Shown here: positions 1 through 7,106 of the stretch, one piece after another
Layout of the letters: the number at the start of each line of letters is the position of its first letter
How positions within the stretch are numbered: position 1 is the stretch's first letter
Assembly: GCA_017303475.1 (NCBI GenBank)
Contig: JAFLBO010000025.1
Coordinates: 1 to 64,000 of the forward strand
Length of the DNA: 64,000 nt
Reading direction: 5' to 3'
Source of the DNA: Chitinophagales bacterium
Lineage (GTDB): Bacteria; Bacteroidota; Bacteroidia; Chitinophagales; Saprospiraceae
Notes under the pieces: generated by a model
What the model was told of the DNA's origin: nothing
Database searches by the model: none
Seen by the model: the letters and a program-made list of their open reading frames with translations, nothing else
Position numbers and translations under genes: made by a program

Positions 1-178
1 CTGTGAGTGTCTCGATGCTCATAAGGTAAAAGTTGGTTTGGATTCGCAACACAAACTTAAACTTTTACCTTTTTTTATATGTGAAAAACAGAACCGCTAA
101 CGCGCTTCAAATCGATACGAACCATTGTCATAATTACCAAATATACTTTTTTTGTCGTTTAATTAGCCTTACTACTAA
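1..178. other. Leftmost, incomplete cassette segment without a recognisable gene
   Basis: AT-rich sequence left of the first attC-like site. On the minus strand a further cassette would begin at 178, directly after the attC cut point, and run off the window edge. I see no coding sequence that I can support in it; the short plus-strand open frame here has no recognisable features. Confidence 0.45.
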
Positions 179-309
179 CGTTTTGCAGCTACACGCAGGC
201 AGGGATTTTTACCACTGAACTTCCTACGAAGAACTGAACTTTATTTTTACCACTTTCCTGTCCTACGAAGCACAAAACCCCTGCTTGCGTGTAGGTGCTG
301 TTATAGGCA
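179..309 (-). repeat. attC-like recombination site 1
   Basis: Imperfect inverted repeat of about 130 bp. On the minus strand it starts with an R''-type box (TGCCTATAAC, 309-300) and ends with an R'-type box, CG/TTAGTAG, around 179. The arms inside the boxes pair well (around 183-204 with 278-300). The R'' box is the exact complement of the first ten bases of the adjoining cassette (GTTATAGGCA, read on the minus strand from 1120), as expected when a site belongs to that cassette. Size and architecture fit integron attC sites. Confidence 0.8.
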
Positions 310-315
310 TACCTT

Positions 316-1077
316 TTAATTTGAATAAAGTCTAAATTCTTCTATGTCGTGGTATCCATAAATTTCAATTTCTGGGTGGTCATTCACAAGCTTACGAATT
401 TTGTCAAGTGTCAATACTCTTAAATTATTGTCGTCTGCTCTTATTTTAGCCAATTCATTTACAGGGTGCGTGTCGTCCGTAAGTTCCACTCGCATATAAT
501 ATGCGTCTGCAACATAGAACAGCCATTTGTCGTTCACTTTTAAGGCAACACCGCAATGTCCCAATGTGTGTCCAAAAAGCGGAATAAGAAAAATCTCTGT
601 TTCAATGTCGGCACTAATTTTCCGTGCTTCAAATCCAAACCAATCAAAGTCAGACTTTCCATAGGTTTTAATGGTTGGATTATGTGCCAAAGGAAGTTTC
701 AAATATCTTTGATTGTCCGAATTAAAATTGTCAAGTTCTTCAACGCTAACGTGGACTGTCGCTTTGGGAAAGTCAGCAAGTCCGCCAATATGGTCGTTGT
801 CCAAGTGTGAAATGATACAGTCCGTTACATTTTTCGGGTCAAGTCCTAAATTTTCAATTTGTCGTACCATAGTTTGGTTTTCGTCAAAACGATAACCTAC
901 AATACCAATAAGTTGCTGTCCTATTCTTTCAGTTGGATTTAGAGTGTCCAAAAGTCCAATGCCTGTGTCTATCAAAATATGTTTATCATTTTCCTTAATT
1001 AACAAGCAATGTCCGCAAACATTGTCGTTGATTGGCGAAACGATTTTAACGCAGTTTAAATGATGTATTTCTGTCAT
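316..1077 (-). CDS. Metallo-beta-lactamase-fold hydrolase (cassette gene)
   Basis: 253-residue protein of the metallo-beta-lactamase fold. Metal-binding signature SHLDNDHIGG sits near residue 92-101 (an HxDxDH variant of the family motif), with a further ligand in GHTLGH near residue 170 and an Asp in VADAYY near 190. The order matches lactonase-like and general MBL-fold hydrolases. No signal peptide, so cytoplasmic. The substrate cannot be read from sequence; it lacks features of the true class B beta-lactamases, so resistance should not be assumed. It is the only gene in its cassette and ends six bases before its attC-like site. Confidence 0.85.
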   Translation of the reverse strand: MTEIHHLNCVKIVSPINDNVCGHCLLIKENDKHILIDTGIGLLDTLNPTERIGQQLIGIVGYRFDENQTMVRQIENLGLDPKNVTDCIISHLDNDHIGGLADFPKATVHVSVEELDNFNSDNQRYLKLPLAHNPTIKTYGKSDFDWFGFEARKISADIETEIFLIPLFGHTLGHCGVALKVNDKWLFYVADAYYMRVELTDDTHPVNELAKIRADDNNLRVLTLDKIRKLVNDHPEIEIYGYHDIEEFRLYSN

Positions 1078-1119
1078 ATTTTTCTGTTGTTACGCTGTTT
1101 TTTTCAAGGTTGCCTATAA

Positions 1120-1210
1120 CGTTTTGGGTATTGCCGAAGGCGGGGATTTTTAGCACAAATATCCAATAGAAGCCGTTCAGCCCCGCTTTTGGCAATACCT
1201 TGTTAGCGGT
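1120..1210 (-). repeat. attC-like recombination site 2
   Basis: About 91 bp. Minus strand R'' box ACCGCTAAC (1210-1202), then arms GGTATTGCC..GCGGGG pairing with CCCCGC..GGCAATACC, then R' box CG/TTATAGG (cut at 1120/1119). The R'' box is the exact complement of the 5' end of the cassette to its right (GTTAGCGGT from 2000). The loop shares the phrase TTTTTAGCACAAAT with site 3. Confidence 0.85.
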
Positions 1211-1219
1211 TCGTTGTTT

Positions 1220-1567
1220 TTATTCTGTATAATGAGCAAACATTTTGTTTACTTTCCCATATTCGTCAAAAAACATAACTTCAATTGCCTTTTTATTCAT
1301 CACAGATTTGTAATATAGAGCAACAGAATTAACTCCTACCGTCACATCGTATAACTCAAAATGAAGGTCGGGCAATTTATTTAATGCCTTTTGCCAATAA
1401 TCAGCTACAAGCTCTTTCCCTTTTAACGAACCATTATCTACTCCCAGAGCCAATTTTATCATTGGAGTTGTAATTTCAATGTCATCTGAGTAATGAGATA
1501 ATATGCCTTCCAGATTATGCGTATTCCAAGAATGTATCCATTCTTCTGCAAATTTTTGTCCGTCCAT
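1220..1567 (-). CDS. NTF2-like / SnoaL-like small protein (cassette gene)
   Basis: 115-residue protein with the profile of the nuclear transport factor 2-like superfamily: an N-terminal helix with WIHSWNTHNLEGIL, then SDDIEITTP, then the beta-rich C-terminal half ending in HYTE. Such domains bind or isomerise small molecules, or act as standalone binding folds; the ligand cannot be inferred here. It is the second gene of a two-gene cassette, 22 bases after the DUF4180 gene, and ends ten bases before attC-like site 2. Confidence 0.75.
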   Translation of the reverse strand: MDGQKFAEEWIHSWNTHNLEGILSHYSDDIEITTPMIKLALGVDNGSLKGKELVADYWQKALNKLPDLHFELYDVTVGVNSVALYYKSVMNKKAIEVMFFDEYGKVNKMFAHYTE

Positions 1568-1589
1568 ATATTATGTTATTTTTTTAGAT

Positions 1590-1952
1590 TTATTTACTTG
1601 AAAGAACGTTTAACGCTTCCTCCATTGAATTGACAAAGTTAATGTTTCTGCCTTTGTTGCTTTCATAAATGAAGTCCGTTAAACTTTTACTATTATATTT
1701 TGAGTAATCACCAACTATTGCCAATTGAACTCGATAATTAGAAAATTTTTGAAGTATTTCACCTGCTATTCCAGTTCTCAAGTCAAAAAAATCAGGTGTT
1801 ATGTTACCTTTATGAATTACAACCTTGTCAAAACCTTGATAATATAAGTTTCCTAATAAGTCTAATCCATCTTGACTTGTATTGATGATTATTGCTTCCG
1901 ATAGAATTTCAGCAATTAAAATGTTGTTTATATTGTGTTCTTCAATTTTCAT
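1590..1952 (-). CDS. DUF4180 domain protein (cassette gene)
   Basis: 120 residues with the layout I associate with DUF4180: an N-terminal strand-rich stretch (NILIAEILSEAIIIN), DLLGNLYYQGFDKVVIH, the conserved ITPDFFDLRTGIAGEILQKF segment (about residues 51-70), and a C-terminal IVGDYSKY..SL..FI.ESN..R.INFV pattern. The function of this domain is not established; it resembles STAS-like sensors in secondary structure. It is the first gene after the cassette junction at 2000 and is probably co-transcribed with the NTF2-like gene. No signal peptide. Confidence 0.75.
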   Translation of the reverse strand: MKIEEHNINNILIAEILSEAIIINTSQDGLDLLGNLYYQGFDKVVIHKGNITPDFFDLRTGIAGEILQKFSNYRVQLAIVGDYSKYNSKSLTDFIYESNKGRNINFVNSMEEALNVLSSK

Positions 1953-1999
1953 TTTGTCAGTTTGTTTTTTTTACTTGTTCGTTCTACAATGACCGCTAA

Positions 2000-2129
2000 C
2001 GTTTGGCAAATTGGCGATGGAGCCGACTTTTAGCACAAATGTTGAATAGAATTACTAATCTTCAACATTGCACAAAAGTTCAATAGAAGTACTTCACCGG
2101 CTCTATTGCCAATTTGTTTGTTATGTGCC
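2000..2129 (-). repeat. attC-like recombination site 3 (attC of the tetX cassette)
   Basis: About 130 bp. Minus strand R'' box GGCACATAAC (2129-2120) is followed by ACAAATTGGCAATAGAGCCG, and the far arm CGGCTCCAT..GCCAATTTG precedes the R' box ACG/TTAGCGG (cut at 2000/1999). The R'' box is complementary over ten of ten bases to GTTATGTGCC, which stands at the right-hand boundary of the tetX cassette (3327-3318). Confidence 0.87.
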
Positions 2130-2142
2130 GTTTTATTCCATT

Positions 2143-3309
2143 TTATACATTTAACAATTGCTGAAACGTAAAGTCGGGTTTAAACATTTCAATTTCGTTT
2201 TGAGTTGATTCTTCTTGTGCTTCTTTGCCATAGATAAACATTTGCTGTTCATAATTTTTAACAGCCTCTTCAATGCTATTAAATTTTCCATCGGCTAGAT
2301 TATCAGACAATATCAAGGCATCCACCAACCCACTATTTACTCCCTGCCCTGCAAAAGGCGGCATCAAATGTGCGGCATCCCCAATCATTGTTATGGGTAA
2401 TGGGCGCTTGCTTTTCCAAGGCTTTTCTAAAGGAAATATCCGTGTAGCCAATCCTACAAATGACAACGTCGTATGAATCAATTCTTTGTAGCGTTCGTCC
2501 CAATCGGAAAATTCTTTCAGAAGAAAATCAACGACACTATTTCTGTTTTGAAAATCTACCTGCGTTTGGTTTTTCCATTCATCAGGTGTTTTAAAACTTA
2601 TTCCAAAATGCAATGCACCATTATTATTGGGGTTAGCAAATAATAAATTACCTTGGTGAGATGCCATTAGCCGGTTTCCATTGCATAGCTGAAAAAATCC
2701 AGGACAGTTTATCTCTGGTTGATGAATATCGGCTTGTATATTGAAAGTACCTGTTTCTTCAACTTCCGTGTCGGTAACAAATTTTCTTACCTTGGACATC
2801 CCGCCATTGGCAAGAATAACCAAATCTGCTGTTTCACTCGGTTTATTCTCAAAAGTTAGTGTCCACTTCTTCTTACCAGGTTCAAGCATAACAAGTTTTC
2901 TATCCCAAATAACCGTGTCGTTTTCTAAACTATTCAACAAGATAGCCCTTAAGTCATTTCTGTTTATTTCAGGATTGTCAAATCGATTTTCGGGCTTTAC
3001 ATTTTTTGTGGATAAAATATTGCCTTTTTCATCAGCAATATTTACACCCATTGGTAAGGCTAAGTCATAATAAGTTTGTAACAATCCCGCTTTTTTCATT
3101 GCTTCCTGACCTGAACCTTTGTGTAGGTCAAGGGTTCCACCAAAAATTCTTGCCTCTCGGTCGTTGTCTCTTTCGTAAACTGAAACGTCTATGCCGTTTT
3201 GCTGTAATAATTTTGCCATAGTCAGTCCAACGGGTCCACCACCAATTATTGCAACGTTCTTATCACTAAGTAAATTCATTTGTTTGTCTGTATCTATTCG
3301 CATTGTCAT
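2143..3309 (-). CDS. tetX: Tet(X) flavin-dependent tetracycline monooxygenase
   Basis: 388-residue FAD monooxygenase of the PHBH-like class A flavoprotein family. It inactivates tetracyclines by NADPH- and O2-dependent hydroxylation in the cytoplasm. Visible motifs: GGGPVG dinucleotide-binding motif near residues 23-28, YERD after the second strand, the FAD motif GDAAHLMPPFAGQG near residue 310, and the Tet(X) C-terminal helix ending FTFQQLLNV. From memory it matches the Bacteroides Tn4351/CTnDOT Tet(X) protein essentially end to end, including the MTMRID start, so this is Tet(X) itself and not a distant homologue. It is the promoter-proximal gene of the cassette array. Start at 3309 is that of the known protein; a start at residue 3 is also possible. 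Confidence 0.96.
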   Translation of the reverse strand: MTMRIDTDKQMNLLSDKNVAIIGGGPVGLTMAKLLQQNGIDVSVYERDNDREARIFGGTLDLHKGSGQEAMKKAGLLQTYYDLALPMGVNIADEKGNILSTKNVKPENRFDNPEINRNDLRAILLNSLENDTVIWDRKLVMLEPGKKKWTLTFENKPSETADLVILANGGMSKVRKFVTDTEVEETGTFNIQADIHQPEINCPGFFQLCNGNRLMASHQGNLLFANPNNNGALHFGISFKTPDEWKNQTQVDFQNRNSVVDFLLKEFSDWDERYKELIHTTLSFVGLATRIFPLEKPWKSKRPLPITMIGDAAHLMPPFAGQGVNSGLVDALILSDNLADGKFNSIEEAVKNYEQQMFIYGKEAQEESTQNEIEMFKPDFTFQQLLNV

Positions 3310-3317
3310 TCAAAAAT

Positions 3318-3327
3318 GGCACATAAC
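3318..3327 (-). other. 5' boundary of the tetX cassette
   Basis: Minus strand GTTATGTGCC, the perfect complement of the R'' box of attC-like site 3. The cut G/TT falls at 3327/3326. Bases upstream (TTTCGA) do not form an attC arm, so this junction is either an attI-like or a secondary insertion site. Confidence 0.75.
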
Positions 3328-3360
3328 TCGAAAATATGCGAACTTTTATCCTCGCAACAG

Positions 3361-3368
3361 CAAAAGTA
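3361..3368 (-). promoter_or_regulatory. Bacteroidota -7 box driving tetX and the cassette array
   Basis: TACTTTTG on the minus strand, a perfect TANNTTTG element, 34 bases upstream of the cassette junction. It lies outside the cassette, as the Pc promoter of an integron does. No clear -33 TTTG element is visible. Confidence 0.55.
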
Positions 3369-3461
3369 AAGAAAAGTCCAGACTTTGTGAAGTTCGGTTT
3401 GTTTTTTGTAAATTGTTGAAAATGAGCTAGTAATGATATGGACTTTTTATATTTAATGTTC

Positions 3462-3526
3462 CACAATACAAAATACGCACCTATCCTTGCCAAAATATCT
3501 AAAATGGCACAATACAAAATACGTAC
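3462..3526. repeat. 19-bp direct repeat pair beside the cassette array
   Basis: CACAATACAAAATACGYAC occurs at 3462-3480 and 3508-3526, 46 bp apart start to start, between the array and the chromosomal gene at 3528. Possible recombinase-binding repeats or a footprint of insertion; the function is not known. Confidence 0.6.
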
Positions 3527-3527
3527 T

Positions 3528-4118
3528 TCACCTACGGATCCTTTTTATCCAATCCTCCTCCGTATCCACATCCGTCAGCTCAGGCAACAAATGCACACTT
3601 AGCCCCTTGGCTGCCATACGACGTAAGGTTTCAGGCCCCACACTTTCTGTGCTCCAGGGCATGTCCTGGAACAACTCCGGATGCATCTTTTTCACACCCA
3701 ACAGGTAATACCCTCCATCATTAGCCGGACCCAATACGCCATCCGCCTCATCCAGAGCATCGAAGGCGCTGTTCAGCAAGGCGCCATCCAGCTCCGGACA
3801 ATCGCTACCGATGATCAGTGCCCGGTTGGCGCCGGCCTCAAACGCCTGTTCAAAAGCGGAAGCCATACGAGCGCCTAAATCGCCGGGCGATTGTACTTTT
3901 TTGTGGAAAGCCTCATTGGGCCAGCTATCAGCTTCGTCAGCAAAGTGACTGTAGTATAACCAGCGTTCAGCCTGGCAATCCAGCGCAGCCTGCCGGGTTT
4001 TTTCGAGCAAAAAATGGTAAATCCGAAGCGCTTCTTCGTTGCCAACGGTACTGGCCAGTCGGGTTTTAACCGTGCCAGGTATAGGATTTCGGATAAAAAT
4101 GAGCAGGATTCGACGCAT
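3528..4118 (-). CDS. DUF2064 / TIGR04282 GT-A-fold nucleotidyl- or glycosyltransferase
   Basis: 196-residue protein of the GT-A-like family DUF2064, often annotated as TIGR04282 arsenosugar-type glycosyltransferase. The N-terminus MRRILLIFIRNPIPGTVKTRLA carries the nucleotide-binding NPxPGxVKTRL motif; GSDCPEL near residue 103 and GPANDGGYYLLG near 131 are the family's other signatures. Cytoplasmic. The actual donor and acceptor are unknown and no arsenic genes are nearby, so the arsenosugar label is only a family name. It lies about 130 bp downstream of the histidine kinase gene and has its own -7 box 30 bases upstream. Confidence 0.85.
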   Translation of the reverse strand: MRRILLIFIRNPIPGTVKTRLASTVGNEEALRIYHFLLEKTRQAALDCQAERWLYYSHFADEADSWPNEAFHKKVQSPGDLGARMASAFEQAFEAGANRALIIGSDCPELDGALLNSAFDALDEADGVLGPANDGGYYLLGVKKMHPELFQDMPWSTESVGPETLRRMAAKGLSVHLLPELTDVDTEEDWIKRIRR

Positions 4119-4147
4119 GGATTAGCAGCGTTTTAGGTTTGAGCGGG

Positions 4148-4155
4148 CAAAAGTA
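4148..4155 (-). promoter_or_regulatory. -7 box for the DUF2064 gene
   Basis: TACTTTTG on the minus strand, 29 bases upstream of the start codon at 4118. Confidence 0.5.
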
Positions 4156-4176
4156 GCCTCCGGTATCCCCACGTAC

Positions 4177-4235
4177 GCCGGAATGGTATTCCGGCATAGC
4201 GCTTTTAGGTTTCCCGGAATACCATTCCGGGGTAC
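4177..4235. repeat. REP-like palindromes between histidine kinase and DUF2064 genes
   Basis: Contains the palindrome GCCGGAATGGTATTCCGGC (4177-4195) and the unit TTCCCGGAATACCATTCCGG plus GGTAC (4211-4235). The 25-base second unit recurs exactly at 14001-14025. Confidence 0.75.
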
Positions 4236-4248
4236 ATTCCGGGATACA

Positions 4249-5454
4249 TCAGCGCATTTTGCGGTTGAGCGGCAGCTTGATGGTAAAGGTGGTTCCCTGA
4301 CCCGGTTCTGAACGTTTGACAAATATCTTGCCCTCGTGGTATTCTACCATGATGCGGCGTGCCAGCGACAACCCCAGGCCCCAGCCGCGGGTTTTGGTGC
4401 TGTAACCTGGTTTGAATACCGTGTTGTGTTTGCCGGAAGGGATACCTTTCCCGGTGTCGGCTACATCAATGCAGGCCCAGTTTTTTTCCTGATACACGGT
4501 CACGGTGATGGAGCCTTCGCCTTTTTCCATGGCATCTATGGCATTTCTCAGGAGGTTTTCAATTACCCAGTCGAACAAAGGCGGGTTGAGGTAAACCTTA
4601 AGCGGTGTTTCTTTTTCCGGGTCGGGAAACTGAAACACGGTTTTTCTGGGCGCCCGTCGCTGCATATATGCCCGGCAGGCTTCGAGCTGGTCGTACAGGT
4701 TCACCGGCGTCAATTCCGGCGTGGCGCCAATTTTGGAAAAACGATCAGCTACCAGCTCCAGACGGGTAACATCATTGCGCAGTTCCAGCAGCATCTCCTG
4801 ATTGTCGGGCCGGTCTTCGTTTACGGCCTTGAGGGTTTCAATCCACCCCAAAATGGCTGTGATTGGTGTGCCCAGCTGGTGGGCGGTTTCTTTGGCCATG
4901 CCCAGCCAAACTTTGTTTTGTTCCACCCTGCGCGAGGCGCTGAAGCCGGCATACCCAAATCCGATGAACACGGCAATCAGGAACAGTTGTACGTACGGAT
5001 ACCACTCCAGGTATTTCAGCAACTGGGATTTGCCATACATCACAATCTGCAGGTCGTCGCCAACCAGTACGTGAATGGTGTCGGCATTTTCTGATAACAG
5101 GCGCTGATATACCCGCTGAAGGGCTTCGGTGGAAATACTGTCGTTATCGTCTTCTCCTACATTGGTGTAACCGTCAATACCGCCCCTTTCGTTGACCAAA
5201 AGGATAGGCACGGTGGTATTACTCTGTACTACTTTGAGCTGGAAGCTAATATCGCAGTAAAATGCCTGGTAGGGGTCGCCACCGGAACTGGCCAGGGTTC
5301 GCTGGGCTTCCAGGTATTGTTCTACCTGTTGTTTTTCCCTTTCGGCCAGTTGTTCACCCAAAAATCGTGTATAGGCCAGCGACAGGATCACGATCAAGGT
5401 GCCACCTGCAGCCAGATACCATTTCCAGTACGATTTGCGGGTATAAATATCCAT
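4249..5454 (-). CDS. Membrane sensor histidine kinase
   Basis: 401 residues. Two membrane segments (about 11-30 and 153-172) bracket an extracytoplasmic sensor of about 120 residues. The kinase core follows: H-box AKETAHQLGTPI with the phospho-accepting His at about 192, N-box ENLLRNAIDAM near 307, G1 box DTGKGIP near 340 and G2 box GWGLGLSLARRI near 362. The family autophosphorylates on His and passes the phosphate to a response regulator. No regulator gene is adjacent, so it is an orphan kinase here. It follows exbB-exbD-tonB on the same strand, but a 66-bp-arm hairpin fills the gap; the bases directly before the start are the ACTCAAACACTCAAACAC leader module seen at other genes. Confidence 0.92.
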   Translation of the reverse strand: MDIYTRKSYWKWYLAAGGTLIVILSLAYTRFLGEQLAEREKQQVEQYLEAQRTLASSGGDPYQAFYCDISFQLKVVQSNTTVPILLVNERGGIDGYTNVGEDDNDSISTEALQRVYQRLLSENADTIHVLVGDDLQIVMYGKSQLLKYLEWYPYVQLFLIAVFIGFGYAGFSASRRVEQNKVWLGMAKETAHQLGTPITAILGWIETLKAVNEDRPDNQEMLLELRNDVTRLELVADRFSKIGATPELTPVNLYDQLEACRAYMQRRAPRKTVFQFPDPEKETPLKVYLNPPLFDWVIENLLRNAIDAMEKGEGSITVTVYQEKNWACIDVADTGKGIPSGKHNTVFKPGYSTKTRGWGLGLSLARRIMVEYHEGKIFVKRSEPGQGTTFTIKLPLNRKMR

Positions 5455-5460
5455 GGTGAT

Positions 5461-5612
5461 TAGTGTTTGAGTGTTTGAGTTTTTGAGTTGGGGTGCGGTT
5501 GGGGTTTTTCACCACTAAGGCACCAAGGGCACTAAGCTAGATTCTCCTTGGTGCCCTTAGTGCCTTAGTGGTGAAAAACCCCAACCGCACCCCAACTCAA
5601 AAACTCAAACAC
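5461..5612. repeat. Long inverted repeat between tonB and the histidine kinase (modules 1+2)
   Basis: Arms 5471-5536 and 5547-5612, 66 bp each with two mismatches and a 10-base loop. Outer part is the GAGTGTTTGAGTTTTTGAGT module, inner part the ACCACTAAGGCACTAAGG module, joined by a GGGGTGCGGTTGGGG stretch. The element fills nearly the whole gap. Confidence 0.95.
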
Positions 5613-5628
5613 TCAGCCACTCAATTCC

Positions 5629-6561
5629 TTATTTCAACTTGAAGTTGAAGGTGATCGTTCCACACTGTTGATCGGCGGAGGAAGGGGCAAATTTATACCC
5701 CTTTGCAGCCCTGATAGCTGCATTCTTCAGCTCTGAATCGGAAGTGGTAGAACCTCTTTGTGTGTAATCAGCGCTGACTACGTTACCACTGGCATTCACA
5801 CAAACTTCAATCACTACTTTACCACTTTTCTGTGAGGAATCGTTAATGGTGCCACGTCGCTCAACGGAGCGGCCTCCCAGTCCACCACCAATAGATGCGC
5901 CGGTTCCGGTACCGTCGCCGCCGCCTGTACCACCGCCGGTGCCATTGCTTTTACCGAAGGGGTTGTCGCCGGTGCCGCCGTTGATACCGCCGTTGCCGGG
6001 TTTGCCGCCACCGCCTGCACCCTGACCGCTGCTTCCGGGTTTGCCAAAGGCGCTGCCGGCGTTGTTTTTAACCTTGTCGCGACGCTCTTGTTCGGCTTTA
6101 CGGGCAGCTTCTTCGGCTGCACGCTGGCGGTTGATTTCGTCCTGGCGCGCGCGCTCCTGACGTTCTGTTTCTTCCCTTTGCAGGCGTTCCTTTTCCTTTT
6201 GTTGCCGGATGGCTGCTACTTCCGGATCATTGGTAGTAGGCGTGGTAGGAGGAGGGGTAGCCTGTGATTTGGTGGGTGTAGGGGCAGGTTCAGGTTCTGA
6301 GGTGGCAGGATTGCTGGGCTGTGAAGACTCCTGCTCGCCGGGAGGCGTGTAGTCGTCGTTCATACCTTTATCCGGTTCGCCGGCAGCGGCATTATCACCG
6401 CCACCGCCACCAAAATCCAGTACAATGGCTGGTGTTTCGGTGATGGGCTCGGAAGCGCTGAACGTATAAAAAATCAGCACCAGCAAAAGGGCCGCGTGGA
6501 ATATTAAACTGCCAATGGCGGCTTTGGTGCGGTGCTCTTCTTGTTTTGCTACGGCTTTCAT
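5629..6561 (-). CDS. tonB: TonB-like energy transducer
   Basis: 310 residues. A short cytoplasmic N-terminus is followed by one membrane anchor (about 16-35, SLIFHAALLLVLIFYTF), a long Pro/Thr then Gln/Arg/Glu-rich region (charged, likely periplasm-spanning coiled coil, 110-175), a Gly/Asn-rich stretch (180-235), and a C-terminal domain (245-310) with VVIEVCVNASGNV and AAKGYKFAPS, the usual TonB C-terminal pattern. It would pass the proton-motive energy of ExbB/ExbD to outer-membrane receptors. It is the last gene of the exbB-exbD-tonB operon. TolA-like function is the alternative, given the coiled-coil middle. Confidence 0.85.
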   Translation of the reverse strand: MKAVAKQEEHRTKAAIGSLIFHAALLLVLIFYTFSASEPITETPAIVLDFGGGGGDNAAAGEPDKGMNDDYTPPGEQESSQPSNPATSEPEPAPTPTKSQATPPPTTPTTNDPEVAAIRQQKEKERLQREETERQERARQDEINRQRAAEEAARKAEQERRDKVKNNAGSAFGKPGSSGQGAGGGGKPGNGGINGGTGDNPFGKSNGTGGGTGGGDGTGTGASIGGGLGGRSVERRGTINDSSQKSGKVVIEVCVNASGNVVSADYTQRGSTTSDSELKNAAIRAAKGYKFAPSSADQQCGTITFNFKLK

Positions 6562-6621
6562 GTCAAATTATCGTTTTGGGAATGGATGCCAAATATGTGC
6601 TGATTACACACGTTCGGCCAA

Positions 6622-7041
6622 TTATTTCCCGGGCATCGCTTTGGGGTCGGTGGCCAGAATGGTTTTCAGTTGCAGACGATTGGCCACATCCAGTACCGTT
6701 ACCACACTTTCGATGGGGGTGCCTTTTTCAGCAACCACGGTGATGGTGGTGGTTTTAACGTCTTTACCCATGGATTTGATCTTGGATTTCAGACCACTTT
6801 CCAGAGATGTTTCCGAGATTGGGGTGGCATCGAGGTAAAATTTACCTGCTGCAGTTATAGATACCGAGAGAGCCGGTGAGGCCATGGTAGTGCTGCTGCT
6901 TGAAGGCAGCGAGAGATTGAGTGCGTTCGGCGTGACGAATTTTGACGTGAGCATGAAGAACATCAGCAGCAGGAAGATCACGTCGATCATAGCTGCAAGG
7001 CTGAATTCAGGCTCTACTCGTTGACGGCGTTTGAGTCCCAT
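6622..7041 (-). CDS. exbD: ExbD/TolR biopolymer transporter
   Basis: 139 residues, the usual ExbD/TolR length. Basic N-terminus (GLKRRQRVEPEFSLA) followed by the single membrane helix AAMIDVIFLLLMFFMLTSKF (about 16-36) with the conserved Asp of the proton path, then a periplasmic domain with LPSSS and VVAEKGTPIESVV. Works with ExbB in the inner membrane to energise TonB. It lies between exbB and tonB with gaps of about 60 bases each; the three are probably one transcript. Confidence 0.93.
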   Translation of the reverse strand: MGLKRRQRVEPEFSLAAMIDVIFLLLMFFMLTSKFVTPNALNLSLPSSSSTTMASPALSVSITAAGKFYLDATPISETSLESGLKSKIKSMGKDVKTTTITVVAEKGTPIESVVTVLDVANRLQLKTILATDPKAMPGK

Positions 7042-7106
7042 ATTTCTTGAATGGTATGGTGAAAAATAAAGGAAAGATAAATAGGGGTATTGCCCGGTTT
7101 ATCCGA

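Larger units (their letters stand above)
179..3326 (-). mobile_element. Array of three integron-type gene cassettes, no integrase seen (CALIN-like)
   Basis: Three minus-strand cassettes end to end: 3326-2000 (tetX, about 1.3 kb), 1999-1120 (NTF2-like plus DUF4180, 880 bp) and 1119-179 (MBL-fold hydrolase, 941 bp). Each has its gene or genes first and its attC-like site last. In all three the cassette 5' end (GTTATGTGCC, GTTAGCGGT, GTTATAGGCA, with the G shared at the junction) is the perfect complement of the R'' box of its own attC. This is the relation created when a circular cassette is opened at its attC. No integron integrase lies on the upstream (right) side, where a glycosyltransferase gene follows; the array may continue left of the window. 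The region is clearly AT-richer than the rest. It is therefore called a cluster of attC sites lacking integrase, unless an integrase lies outside. Confidence 0.82.

Noticed and set aside
33..218. 61-residue plus-strand open frame at the left edge
   Set aside because: It runs into attC-like site 1, has no known features and opposes the cassette direction.
316..1077. MBL-fold cassette gene as a carbapenem or beta-lactam resistance gene
   Set aside because: Motif HLDNDH and lack of signal peptide do not fit class B beta-lactamases; only fold membership is supported.
4336..5094. 252-residue plus-strand frame opposite the histidine kinase
   Set aside because: The kinase on the minus strand has all motifs; this is its shadow.
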